Shown here in pieces: positions 37,469 through 47,353 of a DNA stretch of 64,000 nucleotides (position 1 is the stretch's first letter; every line of letters begins with the position of its first letter). Location: assembly GCF_001634365.1 (NCBI RefSeq), contig NZ_CP014579.1, positions 2,108,001 through 2,172,000 of the forward strand. The letters are read 5' to 3'. Source of the DNA: Paraburkholderia phytofirmans OLGA172. Its GTDB lineage: Bacteria > Pseudomonadota > Gammaproteobacteria > Burkholderiales > Burkholderiaceae. The notes under the pieces are model-generated. The model ran no database searches and was not told the DNA's origin. It saw nothing but the letters and a program-made list of their open reading frames with translations. Both the position numbers and the translations under genes were made by a program.

Positions 37469-40243
37469 TCAAATACAAAACGGCTCTAACGATCTGATCG
37501 CGGCCTCCGTACGGCCCTGCTCATGCCAGAGCGTGGCCAGACTGAGCGCAGCCCGCCGGCTGAACGCATGCGAGGTCTGTAGGCCGGCCCGGTCTTGTGC
37601 GATTGAGAAGAGGCAGGCAGCATCGACCTTGTGATTGGCTGCAGCACACAACTCACCTTTAATCCGCAATAGCTCTGCGGTGTACCAATGTTCACCGTTC
37701 GCCTCGGCCCGCTTCAGCGCTTCCTGAACAATAGCCAGTGCCTCGGCGTGACGCCCCGCATCCATCAGCGAATGCGCTAGCTGCCCGGCCAGCGTTAAAA
37801 ATCCGGCCATATTGCCGACACCGCGGAGCTGGTTAAACGTCGTCTGGGCACTCGAAATCGCGCGTGCATCTCCCTCCCGAACGAGACCCAAAAACTCGGT
37901 GTATGCCTTCGAGCACACCAGCCAAAAGGAAAAACCAAACCTGGAAGCCATCTCGCTCAACGTCGTCAAAGCGCATTGCGCCGCTTCGAATTGTCGCGAG
38001 AGAAGCGCCATGGGAACCAGCGATTCGGCGAGAACATAGCAAACGCTGATGGCGTTCTGATGCTGCAACGCCGCCCTTAGCGCATCTTCGGCTAATTCAA
38101 GTGCTTTCGCGCCATCGCCCTGCAACCAGCAAATTCGAGCAAGCGTAGCCAGCGATCCGACGCGCCACTCTATCTGCTGGCCCACGATATTCCAGCGTAG
38201 ATGTTCATTTGCGTCGGCACCAATCATCGGCTCGAGAATCGTGCGCGCCTCTGCTTGACGGCCAGCGTAATGAAGAGAGATTCCTTCCATGCGAGCAGCG
38301 ATCAGCTTCTGCGGCACGGTGGACGCCTCGCCGCACAGCTCGCTGAACTCTTTGGCGCAGGCGAGCGACTCGCGGACCTCGCCGGCGTAGCGATGAATGA
38401 TCCAGAGTCCCCACAGGGCGCGCAGTTCAAATTCGCGATTGCCCGTCTTGCGCGCGAGCGCAAGTACATCCAGCCATGCGGCGCGTGCATCCGGACCGGG
38501 CCCATGCGTATAGACAATACTGGCTCCATGGGCCGCGAGAAGCTGTAACTTCTCCTGACAAGCTTCTTCGAGTGTATGTGCACCAGACTCCAGAATATTC
38601 AATGCGTCACTCGCGCACGTCCGGCATTCATCGACCAGCGAAAGATCGAAAAGATAAGGTGTCGCCACTACCGCCAGTTTGACCGCGAGCGTTGCGTCGC
38701 CCGATATGGAGCGCGCCCAGGCCGACGCGCTGCGAAACGCCGCCAATTCACGTTGAAAATCCAGCAACCATTCGACGATCGGCGTATCGCGCCAGTGGCT
38801 ACGCATCCGGTCGAAGTGCATGCACAGATAGCTCGCATGCGCGTGCGTCGCTGCTGGGCGCTCAGCGCTTGCGTCGAGCATTTCCAGGGCACACCGACGG
38901 ACGGCGTTGCGGAGCCGATAGCGCGGTGCTTGTGCAGGAGACTCTCGGATGACGAGTGAGCGCGCTACCAGATCCGCGAGCGCTTTGGCGGCGCACGGTC
39001 GGTCGAGTCCTACGGCAGCGAGCACGTCGCAAGCGCCGTCAGCTGAAAAGCTCGCATCGAAAATCGCCAGCCAGCGAAGCGCGATGCGCGCCGGATCGTT
39101 GAGTGCACGCACGCTCAAATCGATTATCGCCGCCAACTCACCGCGGCAGGGAGTAGGCGTGTCGTCATTAGCGCCCGCTGAAAGGGGCTGCTGATGGGTC
39201 TCTGCGAATCGTACCAGGCCGTCCATCGGATCGCCGTGCACAGCGGCTAGTTCAATGGCCAATGGAATTCCGCCAAGTTCTCGGCAAAGCGTGGCAACCG
39301 CGGCGAGATTTTGTTCCTCCGCCGCGAATCGTGAGCCGGCAGAGCGTGTCGCCGCAACGAAAAGCCGTACAGCGGCGGAAGAGAGGATTTCGCCGTGTGA
39401 AGCCTCGCGTGCAGGCACATCGAGCGGCGCGAGTTGCACCACCATTTCCCTTCGAGTCTTCAGGGGCCTACGTGCGGTAGCAAGCACTCGAATGCCGTCA
39501 CCTGCATCCAGTAGCGCTTCGGCGAGCTCAGCCGCAGTCAACGGAGCACCGTCGACGCCGTCCAGAATGACCAACATCTCCTTGTCCGCAAGCTGTGCCT
39601 TCAGTTGAACAAATACACCGCGCCCGGCCGACAAGTCCCCGCACAGCTGGAGGCCAACCACGTCCAGCATGGCTTGCGGCATGTTTGTAGCCTCCAGGGA
39701 TACCCAGCACACACCGTCTGCGAACGCTGAATTTTGAGCAATTTCAAGGGCCAGTCGCGTCTTTCCCACACCTTCGGCGCCAGTCACCGTCACGCACTGC
39801 CCGTATAACATGCCCCGGCTCGCCGCCTCGGTGTCGCGCGCACGGCCGATCAGCGGCAGGTTCGGCTCGGGAATGGCTCCAGTCAAAAACGTGCGTCCTC
39901 GTGGCTCGGCCACGGCGTGCCCGTCGCGTTGCAAGGCAGACCCTTCGGATCTGCCGCGCGCGGCTTGCCTGGGCCGGCGGCCACTCGCCGCTACCACATC
40001 GACACATTCGCCACCGTCCTGCAACGTCCTGCGTAGTGTGGCGAGGTGCAAGCGTCGACGGCTCTCATTCGCGCCTGTGTCAGGAAACAATTCGAGCATG
40101 AGATCGTCCGTTGTGACGAATGCTTCCTGGCCGCGGACAAGAAGACCAAGAAGGTCTGCTTCGCTGCGCCCTGACATTCCAGTGCGACTGTCCACGACTT
40201 GCTCGCTTCGCGTGCGCTTCAGATCTAACAGGGTTTGGCGCAT
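37469..40243 (-). CDS. Divergent winged-helix / NTPase / TPR regulator
   Basis: About 924 residues from ATG 40243 (AAGGCAGAGACC upstream); the frame reaches 40402, so the start is uncertain. N-terminal winged helix is more diverged (FVTTDDLMLELFPD, RRRLHLATLRRTLQDGG). NTPase: Walker A TVTGAEGVGKTRLALEIA, Walker B MLVILDGVDG with Gly-Val where relatives have NAEH, RVLATARRPLKT, GIPLAIELAAV. Helical repeats fill the C-terminal half. Same orientation as, and 126 bp from, the regulator at 34391-37342. Confidence 0.82.
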   Translation of the reverse strand: MRQTLLDLKRTRSEQVVDSRTGMSGRSEADLLGLLVRGQEAFVTTDDLMLELFPDTGANESRRRLHLATLRRTLQDGGECVDVVAASGRRPRQAARGRSEGSALQRDGHAVAEPRGRTFLTGAIPEPNLPLIGRARDTEAASRGMLYGQCVTVTGAEGVGKTRLALEIAQNSAFADGVCWVSLEATNMPQAMLDVVGLQLCGDLSAGRGVFVQLKAQLADKEMLVILDGVDGAPLTAAELAEALLDAGDGIRVLATARRPLKTRREMVVQLAPLDVPAREASHGEILSSAAVRLFVAATRSAGSRFAAEEQNLAAVATLCRELGGIPLAIELAAVHGDPMDGLVRFAETHQQPLSAGANDDTPTPCRGELAAIIDLSVRALNDPARIALRWLAIFDASFSADGACDVLAAVGLDRPCAAKALADLVARSLVIRESPAQAPRYRLRNAVRRCALEMLDASAERPAATHAHASYLCMHFDRMRSHWRDTPIVEWLLDFQRELAAFRSASAWARSISGDATLAVKLAVVATPYLFDLSLVDECRTCASDALNILESGAHTLEEACQEKLQLLAAHGASIVYTHGPGPDARAAWLDVLALARKTGNREFELRALWGLWIIHRYAGEVRESLACAKEFSELCGEASTVPQKLIAARMEGISLHYAGRQAEARTILEPMIGADANEHLRWNIVGQQIEWRVGSLATLARICWLQGDGAKALELAEDALRAALQHQNAISVCYVLAESLVPMALLSRQFEAAQCALTTLSEMASRFGFSFWLVCSKAYTEFLGLVREGDARAISSAQTTFNQLRGVGNMAGFLTLAGQLAHSLMDAGRHAEALAIVQEALKRAEANGEHWYTAELLRIKGELCAAANHKVDAACLFSIAQDRAGLQTSHAFSRRAALSLATLWHEQGRTEAAIRSLEPFCI

Positions 40244-40805
40244 GGTCTCTGCCTTCGATTGAGGGAACCGGGATAGCGCGGGCGCTTGTGCATGGATGGC
40301 GCGATACATGCAGTAGTACGACGTCGCCCACTCAACTCTCGTCGTAGTATCGTGGAACATGCCTGACGCATTAAAGGTATAGCAGGGCCTTTGCGAATAC
40401 AAACCTACAAAGAGACGCTAGTCGCTAACCATCGTTTGAGCAATGCAAACGTTCGTATAGTCGTAGCCGCCCATGGATTCGCGACACCTGGTCGAGATCC
40501 TCGCTCGTCTCGCTACGGCATCCAACCGGCAACGAGCGAGCGAGCAACTCTCGCACAATCGATAACGCGCTCAAAGCTATACGTTTGTATGGTTCCCGTC
40601 CGCTACCGTGCAAGCTAGTCTCATTGCAGTAGTCTTGTACGCGGTAGACCGCGTATTCGCGTACCACCTTTGGACGAATTGCGCGTTGGGCGTTGGGCGT
40701 TCAATAAACAGTGGAAGGCGTGCGGAATGCCGCGCGCTGCGTGCTTGCGCGAGGAAGCACGACGGCGTTGAATCGAGTGTGAACACCGGCCTCGTGCGGC
40801 CGCCG
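40244..40805. other. Non-coding stretch between regulator genes
   Basis: About 560 bases with no convincing gene on either strand. It should contain the promoter region of the regulator at 37469-40243 and the 3' end of the response-regulator transcript. No repeat or terminator hairpin was clear. Confidence 0.4.
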
Positions 40806-41480
40806 CTACCTGGAATAGTGAGCGTCGACGCCCAGCGCTTCGGCCTTTCGCACGAGATCGGCTACCGAGCGCGATGCCAATTTCTTCATCATCTGCCCAC
40901 GATGGATTTTTACGGTGATTTCGCTAAGATGCATTGCCGAGGCAATCTGCTTGTTCATCAGACCAGCCACGACAAACCCCATTACTTCGCGCTCGCGCGG
41001 CGTTAAAGAATCGTACGAGCTGCGCAGCAGCGCAATCGATTCTTCGGCCGCAAGACGCGCGCTATCACGGTTTAGCGCATGAGCGACCGCGTCGAGCATG
41101 TCCTGATCGCGAAAGGGCTTCGAAAAAAAGTCGACCGCACCAGCCTTCATTGCCTTGACCGACATTTCGATGTCGCCATGCGCCGTAATGAACAGGATCG
41201 GCAGGCGCAGATCGGTCTTTGCCGCCTCTTCCTGAATCGTCAGGCCGCTCTCGCCACGCAAGCGGACATCAAGAATCAGGCAACTGGGCGCGTCGTATTT
41301 CGGAAAGGCAAGAAATTCCCTCGACGATGCAAACGTCTCGACATGCAGCCCTGTTGAGCGCAACAAGCCGCTAAGCGCGTAGCGCATCGACTCGTCATCG
41401 TCGATCACATAGACGACGGATACTTTGCCTTCGCTGTCACACTGAGCCGAGTTCGCGTGCGAATGCAAGCCTGAAACCAT
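40806..41480 (-). CDS. FixJ/NarL-type response regulator
   Basis: 224 residues from ATG 41480, directly after GGGAGGCGGG. Receiver domain: acidic pocket VYVIDDDESMR, phospho-acceptor Asp in CLILDVRLRGESG, Thr/Lys switch residues in LFITAHGD and FFSKPFRDQD. C-terminal LuxR helix-turn-helix: SLTPREREVMGFVVAGLMNK, ASAMHLSEITVKIHRGQMM. Upstream and divergent lies a decayed sensor kinase (41837-42459) that may have been its original partner. Confidence 0.93.
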   Translation of the reverse strand: MVSGLHSHANSAQCDSEGKVSVVYVIDDDESMRYALSGLLRSTGLHVETFASSREFLAFPKYDAPSCLILDVRLRGESGLTIQEEAAKTDLRLPILFITAHGDIEMSVKAMKAGAVDFFSKPFRDQDMLDAVAHALNRDSARLAAEESIALLRSSYDSLTPREREVMGFVVAGLMNKQIASAMHLSEITVKIHRGQMMKKLASRSVADLVRKAEALGVDAHYSR

Positions 41481-41836
41481 CCCGCCTCCCTTTGAACTGA
41501 CCAAATCCGCGGCGAAATCGAGGTGACGATTCCTGCCTGATATCTACAGCTTCGTCCCTGCCACGCGCCGGACATCGCTTCATTTCATCCAAAACCTGCG
41601 CCGATGTCTTCAGCCCATCGCGCCGTACAACGAGTATAGTCCGTGCGAATGCAATATCGAGCCGCCGCTTCTGCTGCCCGAGGTGCTGCTGCCCTGCAAC
41701 AGAACGCTAAATGCGAAAATTTTGCGTGAGCCAAACTCGATTGAACTCCTCCCTACACCACAACGCTATCCACGGAGCTTGTCGAGGGAACTGAGCGGAA
41801 GAGGATCCGCCGACGGTCTTCACCTTCGGCGTGAGC

Positions 41837-42459
41837 ATGAACGTCGACCGGATCGACCGGCCGCGTTATCTGATTGCGCTTTGACTGTCGGATGCATTGC
41901 GCTGGACGCGCTCACCATGGTGTGCTTCCAGCTTCACTGCAGCATGGCGGTGGCTGAGATGTCTATTTGATTGCCGTCGTTCTGCTGTCTTTCCTCGACA
42001 GCGCTATTTCCGCCTCCATTTTCTCTGCCTTCGCCGCCTCTTGTTTTAACTTCTTCTTTACCGAGCCGCCGTTTATATTTCTAACAGCTTACATACAGGA
42101 TCTTTTCAATCCCGCGTGACGAGATCGAGGAAATCCTGTTGCGCACCGGCCGCTGCGAAGGCGATCTGCCCCATAAAGGTAGCGACAGTTTGCAAGTCGC
42201 GGTGGCAAGCTGCTGGCCCACGCAGCGTAGCAAAAGCGGTCGCCCGCTTGGGACGCTCGTGACCACCAACGATATTTCAGAGCGTAAGCGTGCCAAGGAC
42301 CCGCTGCGCCGAAGTTAGACGCAGTACCTGACCGAAGCGCAGAGGCTGCGCCTCACTGACAGCGTTGGGCGGAACGCGTCGAGCGGTGACGTCATCTGGT
42401 TCGAGCAAAGCACCAGAATATTCGATTACGATTCGACAGCTACGCCGTCCAGCGTTTAG
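41837..42459 (+). pseudogene. Decayed DUF4118-PAS-PAS sensor histidine kinase
   Basis: Pieces in several frames, in the right order: DRIDRPRYLIAL (from ATG 41837), then LTVGCIALDALTMVCFQLHC, then LIAVVLLSFLDSAISASIF with FNFFFTEPPFIFL, the four-helix DUF4118/KdpD-type sensor segment. After a deletion near 42110 come the end of one PAS domain (NDISERKRAKDPLRRS), an in-frame TAG, and the start of a second PAS (YLTEAQRLRLTDSVG, DVIWFEQSTRIFDYD). The kinase core is absent. At least two frameshifts, one deletion and one nonsense codon show this is an old remnant. Confidence 0.8.
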
Positions 42460-42922
42460 CGGCACGGCGGCTGGCGAAAACAATGCATGAAAATGCTGCC
42501 ACCTTGAGCGTACATTCAATAATCGACACGCACATCAACCCTGTGGAAAAGCGCCGGTAATCGAGAAATCCAGGCGCGATTGCCATAACGCTTGCTGCAC
42601 AGAAAAATGCAAAAATGAATCTCGCGAGTCTGGCGCCGGACAATGCCCATAGTCCTAACGAGAGCCAAAGCAGTTTTCCAGCGATGCATGCCGCCCCCTC
42701 CAGGATCGTCGGGGTAAAGAGCAATTCGAACGGCAATTCGCATAGAGACCAGATGGCTGCGAAAACCACAACCGTTTGGGTAAGCGTACCGAGCGGTGGA
42801 CTCGCATTCCGCCCGGATTCATGAGCCTCGTAGGTGTGCCGACGAGAATTCCATATCACCGAGCAATAGGGTTCGACGCGCTGCTCTCTGACATTGCCTA
42901 GGGTCCATCGATCGATAGTCAC
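42440..42922 (-). CDS. Small integral membrane protein of unknown function
   Basis: About 160 residues, starting at GTG 42922 with GGGGAGGG upstream (frame also open to 42946). Four hydrophobic segments: VVVFAAIWSLCELPFELLF, GAACIAGKLLWLSLGLWAL, FIFAFFCAASVMAIAPGF and a last one around CTLKVAAFSCIVFA, then a basic tail RRAAKRWTA. No family recognised. Confidence 0.6.
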   Translation of the reverse strand: MTIDRWTLGNVREQRVEPYCSVIWNSRRHTYEAHESGRNASPPLGTLTQTVVVFAAIWSLCELPFELLFTPTILEGAACIAGKLLWLSLGLWALSGARLARFIFAFFCAASVMAIAPGFLDYRRFSTGLMCVSIIECTLKVAAFSCIVFASRRAAKRWTA

Positions 42923-43382
42923 GTTGCAGCCCTCCCCTCTTGTCAACAGTCAGTCAATTGACGCCCTTGATATCCAGTCCTGCAGATTTCGTCGGAAGAC
43001 GCCTTTCTACTGCTATTGAAGACAAATCACCTTGTAGTCGACAGTCCGTCGCACCAGGTAATGTCGGTAGAGGCTCGGTAGCCATGGATCAAGGCACAAA
43101 ATCTCAAGATATCCATTTGCCAGAAGTGCAATTGACGTAGACATGTCATCAACCTCAACAGGTAGTTGATACGTCAAGAGGCACGTGCTATCGAACAACG
43201 CTCTCTGATTCCTTTAGAGTCGTTGTTTCGCCTGAATACGGATGCTGCCGCTTGATCGCCACGCGATGATGATGCGCCCAGGTTTTCGCCAATCCGCGCG
43301 GCGTTGTCTTAAAGGTAGGTCACGCACTGCGGCCATACCATGCTACAAGCGGATACTTGGCTTGCACGTAGGTTTCTGCGTT
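42923..43382. other. Intergenic region without recognised content
   Basis: About 460 bases. Short frames exist on both strands but none has a supporting motif or composition. Confidence 0.4.
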
Positions 43383-43769
43383 TCATACCTTGGTTTGACC
43401 GGGTGGACCCAACGCGAGGCTCAACCAATGTGCCATGGCGGCAGCGCCGATAGGCTTTGCGAGGACGGCCAGCACACCGTTCGTGTGGACCTTCGCCTGC
43501 AGCGCGGCGGTGGGAAAAGCCGTGAGAAAGATGGTCGGCGGCGCGTGCCCTCGCTTCAGAAGTTCATCGTGCATTTCCACGCCAGACATGCGTGGCATGC
43601 GAACATCAGAGATCAGGAACGAAGCTTCACCGATCTGTGGGGACCGGAGGAACTCTTCGGCCGACGCAAACACGCGTGTCTGCCATCCTAACGAGCTTAC
43701 CAGGCTCGCGGTAGCCAGACGAACAGATTCGTCGTCGTCGACGATCGAAACAAACGTGGTGGAATTCAC
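43383..43769 (-). CDS. Stand-alone receiver-domain protein
   Basis: 128 residues beginning at a GTG. Complete receiver signature: VSIVDDDESVR, phospho-acceptor Asp in FLISDVRMPRMSG, IFLTAFPTAALQ, VLAKPIGAAA. No output domain, so it probably acts as a phosphate shuttle or by protein contact, as is common next to Burkholderiaceae hybrid-kinase loci. Confidence 0.88.
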   Translation of the reverse strand: MNSTTFVSIVDDDESVRLATASLVSSLGWQTRVFASAEEFLRSPQIGEASFLISDVRMPRMSGVEMHDELLKRGHAPPTIFLTAFPTAALQAKVHTNGVLAVLAKPIGAAAMAHWLSLALGPPGQTKV

Positions 43770-44198
43770 GCAGGGAGCCCCAGCATTTAAATGATGAAGC
43801 GAAGACGCGGCTGTTCGTCTTGTGCGTCTAACCTGTCAACACTAATTCAAGAGTTGTTGTGCGGAAATCATACGGATGTATAGGCCCTCGAGGGGACGTC
43901 GTACTTCAATGACAACAACCCAGGACGGTCACGCCCATCGGCTGGCTAGTGATGCTCTGCCGTTTAAGTCAAATGTCTGTGCCATTAAATACAAGTTTGC
44001 TCAAAGCGGCGCGCCTAACATCGAACCACGCGGAACAGACGTTCCGCCCGGTGAGACCGACCAATCTATCAATGAGTTCAGGCTACTCCAATTGCCGAAA
44101 TGGGACCGCCGGTGTCGCGACGCCACGGACCGCGTAGCGCCCTCGGAGACAGTGAAACGAAACATGACGGAAGTCCCAACCTTTCCCGGGTGCCGCTG
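43770..44198. other. Divergent intergenic region
   Basis: About 430 bases between the divergent receiver gene and the regulator at 44199, expected to hold both promoters. The regulator frame extends upstream to 44100 but the winged-helix homology begins at 44199. No operator could be identified. Confidence 0.4.
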
Positions 44199-47162
44199 AT
44201 GATTCAAATAGGTCGGTTTGAACTCGATCTGGAACTACGCAGGCTAAGTTGCGCGGGTGTTCGAACATGCATCGGCGTGCGAGCATTTGAAATCCTCGCG
44301 TTACTGGCCTCTAAACGTGGCCGACTGGTGACCAAAGACGAGCTCATTCGCCACGTCTGGCCAGACACGATTGTCGAAGAAAACAACCTGCAGGTGCATC
44401 TGTCGGCACTACGCAAGGCATTGGGAGCCGACCGGGATCTAATCGTGACGCTGACCGGGCGCGGTTACCAATTGGCGGGCCGTCCGGCGAACACGCTGCC
44501 GCCCGGGGAGTTCGAGATCCGGCACGCGCAGGCCTCCTTCCCGTGTGCTACCGACGACGTGCCGCTGCATGCCGCCGAACTTTTCGGAAGGAAGGCGGTG
44601 CTTCAAGATATCGCCGAGATGCTGCTGCAGACTCAGACAGTCACGCTGGTGGGCGCTGGCGGAATCGGCAAAACGAGCCTTGCGACCGCCGTGGCGCTGC
44701 ATTTCAAGAGCCGCTTCCAGGATGGCGTATATTTCGCAGGGCTGGCGGGACAGTCCGACGCGTCAGCGGTCCTGGTGGCGGTGGCCGATGCATGTCACCT
44801 GACGTTCGCCGGCGGAGAGGTAACCGCTGCACGCATCGCCTTCGCACTCGCGAACAAGCGTTGCCTCGTCGTGCTTGACAATGCCGAACACGTGATCGAC
44901 GTTGTCGCCAATCTGACCGAGGTCCTTACTCGCCACAATCCGCTCCTGCGCGTGCTGGCGACCAGCCGCGAACCGCTGCGGGTGCCAGCCGAATCGGTGT
45001 ACCGCGTGCAACCGCTCGAAGTGCCCGCGAGCGACGCCCAGCTTGAGGAAGTTCTTACGCACTCAGCCGTTCGATTATTCTTGCATCGCGCGAGAGCGTT
45101 GCAGCCCGGTTTTGGCCGCGACGCGGCTAGCATATCGTTGGTTGCGGAAGTATGCCGCCGGCTCGACGGCATCCCCCTTGCCATTGAGCTAGCCGCTGCA
45201 CGCGCGGCGACGCTCGGAATCGATGGCCTGCACCGCAGGCTCGACGATCGGCTCAAGGTATTGACCGGTGGATGCAGAACGTCCCTGCCGCGTCATCAAA
45301 CCCTGCGTGCCACGTTCGACTGGAGCTATGCCCTGCTGGATCCCGCAGTTCGAGCCGTATTTCGCCGCCTCAGTCGGTTCGCCGACAGCTTCTCTGTAGA
45401 AGATGCCTGTGCCATTGCAGTAGACAATAGGATCAGCCCGACGCTGGTGGTGACCGGCATTAGTGAACTTGTCGAAAAGTCATTGCTGGGCATAGAGTTT
45501 GGAAGCGCGTTGACGCGATACCGGCTGGCCGAATCGACACGAGCGTATGCAAGGGAAAAGCTGCACGATGAAGGTGAGGACCCAAGCGTTGCAGCAGCGC
45601 ATGCGCGCTGGCTGCAGCAGCGCTTCGGACGGGAACGCAGGCACGTGCCCATTGCCCTGACGGGTGAAGCACACTGCAATCTACGTGATGCACTCGACGA
45701 CGCGCGTAGTGCGCTTGACTGGGCATTATCGCCAGAAGGCGATGAGCTGCTCGGCGTCGAACTGACAGGCATGTTGGTCGAGCCGTTGCTGGCCTGGTCG
45801 CTGATACAGGAATGCTGTACGCGCGCGGGCCGCGCCGTAGCGGTCCTCGAACAACTACCCGCAGAAACGGTCGACGTGGCATGCGAACTGCGACTGCGCG
45901 CGGCGCTTGCCTCGGCACTCCTGCTTACCTGCGGGCCGGTGAGCGAGGCGGCCAACTTATGGATCGACGTGCTGTCGCTCGCCACTGAACAGCACGACGA
46001 ACCGTTTCAGGCGCACTCACTATGGGGCCTATTCAATGCGACGCTCTCCTCGGGACGTATCCATACGTCATTGAGGTACGCCATGTTGCTGCAGACGTTT
46101 GCCAACGAGCGCGGCGAGGACTCCCAGCGAACACTCGCTGATCAGATGGTCGGCGTGTCGCGTTGCTGGCTAGGCGAGCACGCGGATGCGCGAGCCCTTG
46201 TCGAGGGCGGACTGGCTCACCTCCGCTCACGAAGACAAACAAAACCCGAGTCGGAGGGATTTCGCGTCGATCCTATGGTTGTTGCAAACGGAACCCTCGC
46301 AAGGGTCTTATGGGTACAAGGTCACCCCGAGCAGGCTATGGCGCTGATCGAGTCAACGATTAAGCGGGTGAGCAGCGATATGCAGGAGCCGTCGCTTAGC
46401 CAGGTACTCGGCGGGTCGGCAATCCCACTTGCACTGTTGTCCGGAGACCTGCCGACGGCGGCCCACTACCTCGACATGCTTCGCAAGCAGGCAACGGTGC
46501 ACCGGCTCGAAGTCTGGCAAGAATGCTGTGATTGCCTGACGGGACACCTCGACATTCTAAACGGCCGACCCGAGATAGGCTTGCCGATGCTCGATGCCGG
46601 TCTCGCCGCGTTACAGATGCGCGGCTTCCGCACCATGCAGATATCGATGGTTGGCTCGTGGGCGGAAGCGCTGGCCCACGCCGGAGACACCGTCGAGGCA
46701 CGGCGGGTACTCGTCGAGACGCTGGCCTATTGCAACGAAAACGGTAATCATCTATTCAGCCCCGACTTCTGGCGGATACTGGGTTTGGTTTCTTCGCTCG
46801 AAGCTTGCGCTGCCGCCGCGCGGGGGGCGTCGCCCATCGAACACGAAACGGAAGCGCAAGCCTCGTTTCTGCATGCGATCGAGCTTGCGCAGCAACAAGG
46901 CGCGCGAATGTGGGAATTGCGTGCGGCGATTCCCCTCGCGCAACTCTGGATCTCACAGCAGCGCCACAAAGAAGCAATCGAACTCCTGGATCCGCTTTGC
47001 GCAACGTTCACTCATCCGGGGGCGAGTCTCGACGTGCGTACGGGCTGTGCGCTGCTGGTCAAGCTAAAGGACATTAACGCAGAAACGGAAGCTGCTCGGT
47101 CCCATGATGGATTCGCACGTCCGCGCAACGCTCAATTCAGCGAGGACTCCGCCTGCCAATAA
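44199..47162 (+). CDS. Winged-helix / NTPase / TPR transcriptional regulator (paralogue)
   Basis: 987 residues from ATG 44199, where homology to 34391-37342 starts (MIQIGRFELD). Winged helix LVTKDELIRHVWPDTI and NNLQVHLSALRKALGA, then Walker A GAGGIGKTSLATAVALHF (about 150), Walker B CLVVLDNAEHVID, RVLATSREPLRVPAES, GIPLAIELAAARAATLG. The C-terminal half is helical repeats. The two paralogues match almost residue for residue in the winged helix and NTPase, which points to a fairly recent duplication and likely overlapping DNA specificity. It is upstream of, and codirectional with, the AraC and cio genes. Confidence 0.89.
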   Translation: MIQIGRFELDLELRRLSCAGVRTCIGVRAFEILALLASKRGRLVTKDELIRHVWPDTIVEENNLQVHLSALRKALGADRDLIVTLTGRGYQLAGRPANTLPPGEFEIRHAQASFPCATDDVPLHAAELFGRKAVLQDIAEMLLQTQTVTLVGAGGIGKTSLATAVALHFKSRFQDGVYFAGLAGQSDASAVLVAVADACHLTFAGGEVTAARIAFALANKRCLVVLDNAEHVIDVVANLTEVLTRHNPLLRVLATSREPLRVPAESVYRVQPLEVPASDAQLEEVLTHSAVRLFLHRARALQPGFGRDAASISLVAEVCRRLDGIPLAIELAAARAATLGIDGLHRRLDDRLKVLTGGCRTSLPRHQTLRATFDWSYALLDPAVRAVFRRLSRFADSFSVEDACAIAVDNRISPTLVVTGISELVEKSLLGIEFGSALTRYRLAESTRAYAREKLHDEGEDPSVAAAHARWLQQRFGRERRHVPIALTGEAHCNLRDALDDARSALDWALSPEGDELLGVELTGMLVEPLLAWSLIQECCTRAGRAVAVLEQLPAETVDVACELRLRAALASALLLTCGPVSEAANLWIDVLSLATEQHDEPFQAHSLWGLFNATLSSGRIHTSLRYAMLLQTFANERGEDSQRTLADQMVGVSRCWLGEHADARALVEGGLAHLRSRRQTKPESEGFRVDPMVVANGTLARVLWVQGHPEQAMALIESTIKRVSSDMQEPSLSQVLGGSAIPLALLSGDLPTAAHYLDMLRKQATVHRLEVWQECCDCLTGHLDILNGRPEIGLPMLDAGLAALQMRGFRTMQISMVGSWAEALAHAGDTVEARRVLVETLAYCNENGNHLFSPDFWRILGLVSSLEACAAAARGASPIEHETEAQASFLHAIELAQQQGARMWELRAAIPLAQLWISQQRHKEAIELLDPLCATFTHPGASLDVRTGCALLVKLKDINAETEAARSHDGFARPRNAQFSEDSACQ

Positions 47163-47353
47163 TCAGCCCGCGACGCCCGTCGACGCGCGAGCCTGCAGAC
47201 GTTCCAGTTGTGACCACGTGGTCAACAAGGCAAGCCTTCCGGTACAATCGGTTCCTTTCGCGCTTCAGAGAAAGACCTGAGCTCCGATCAGCAACGAGTT
47301 GCCGATGCAATGATCCGTCAGCTCGCGGGTAGCGCTTACTGAAGAGGATCGCC

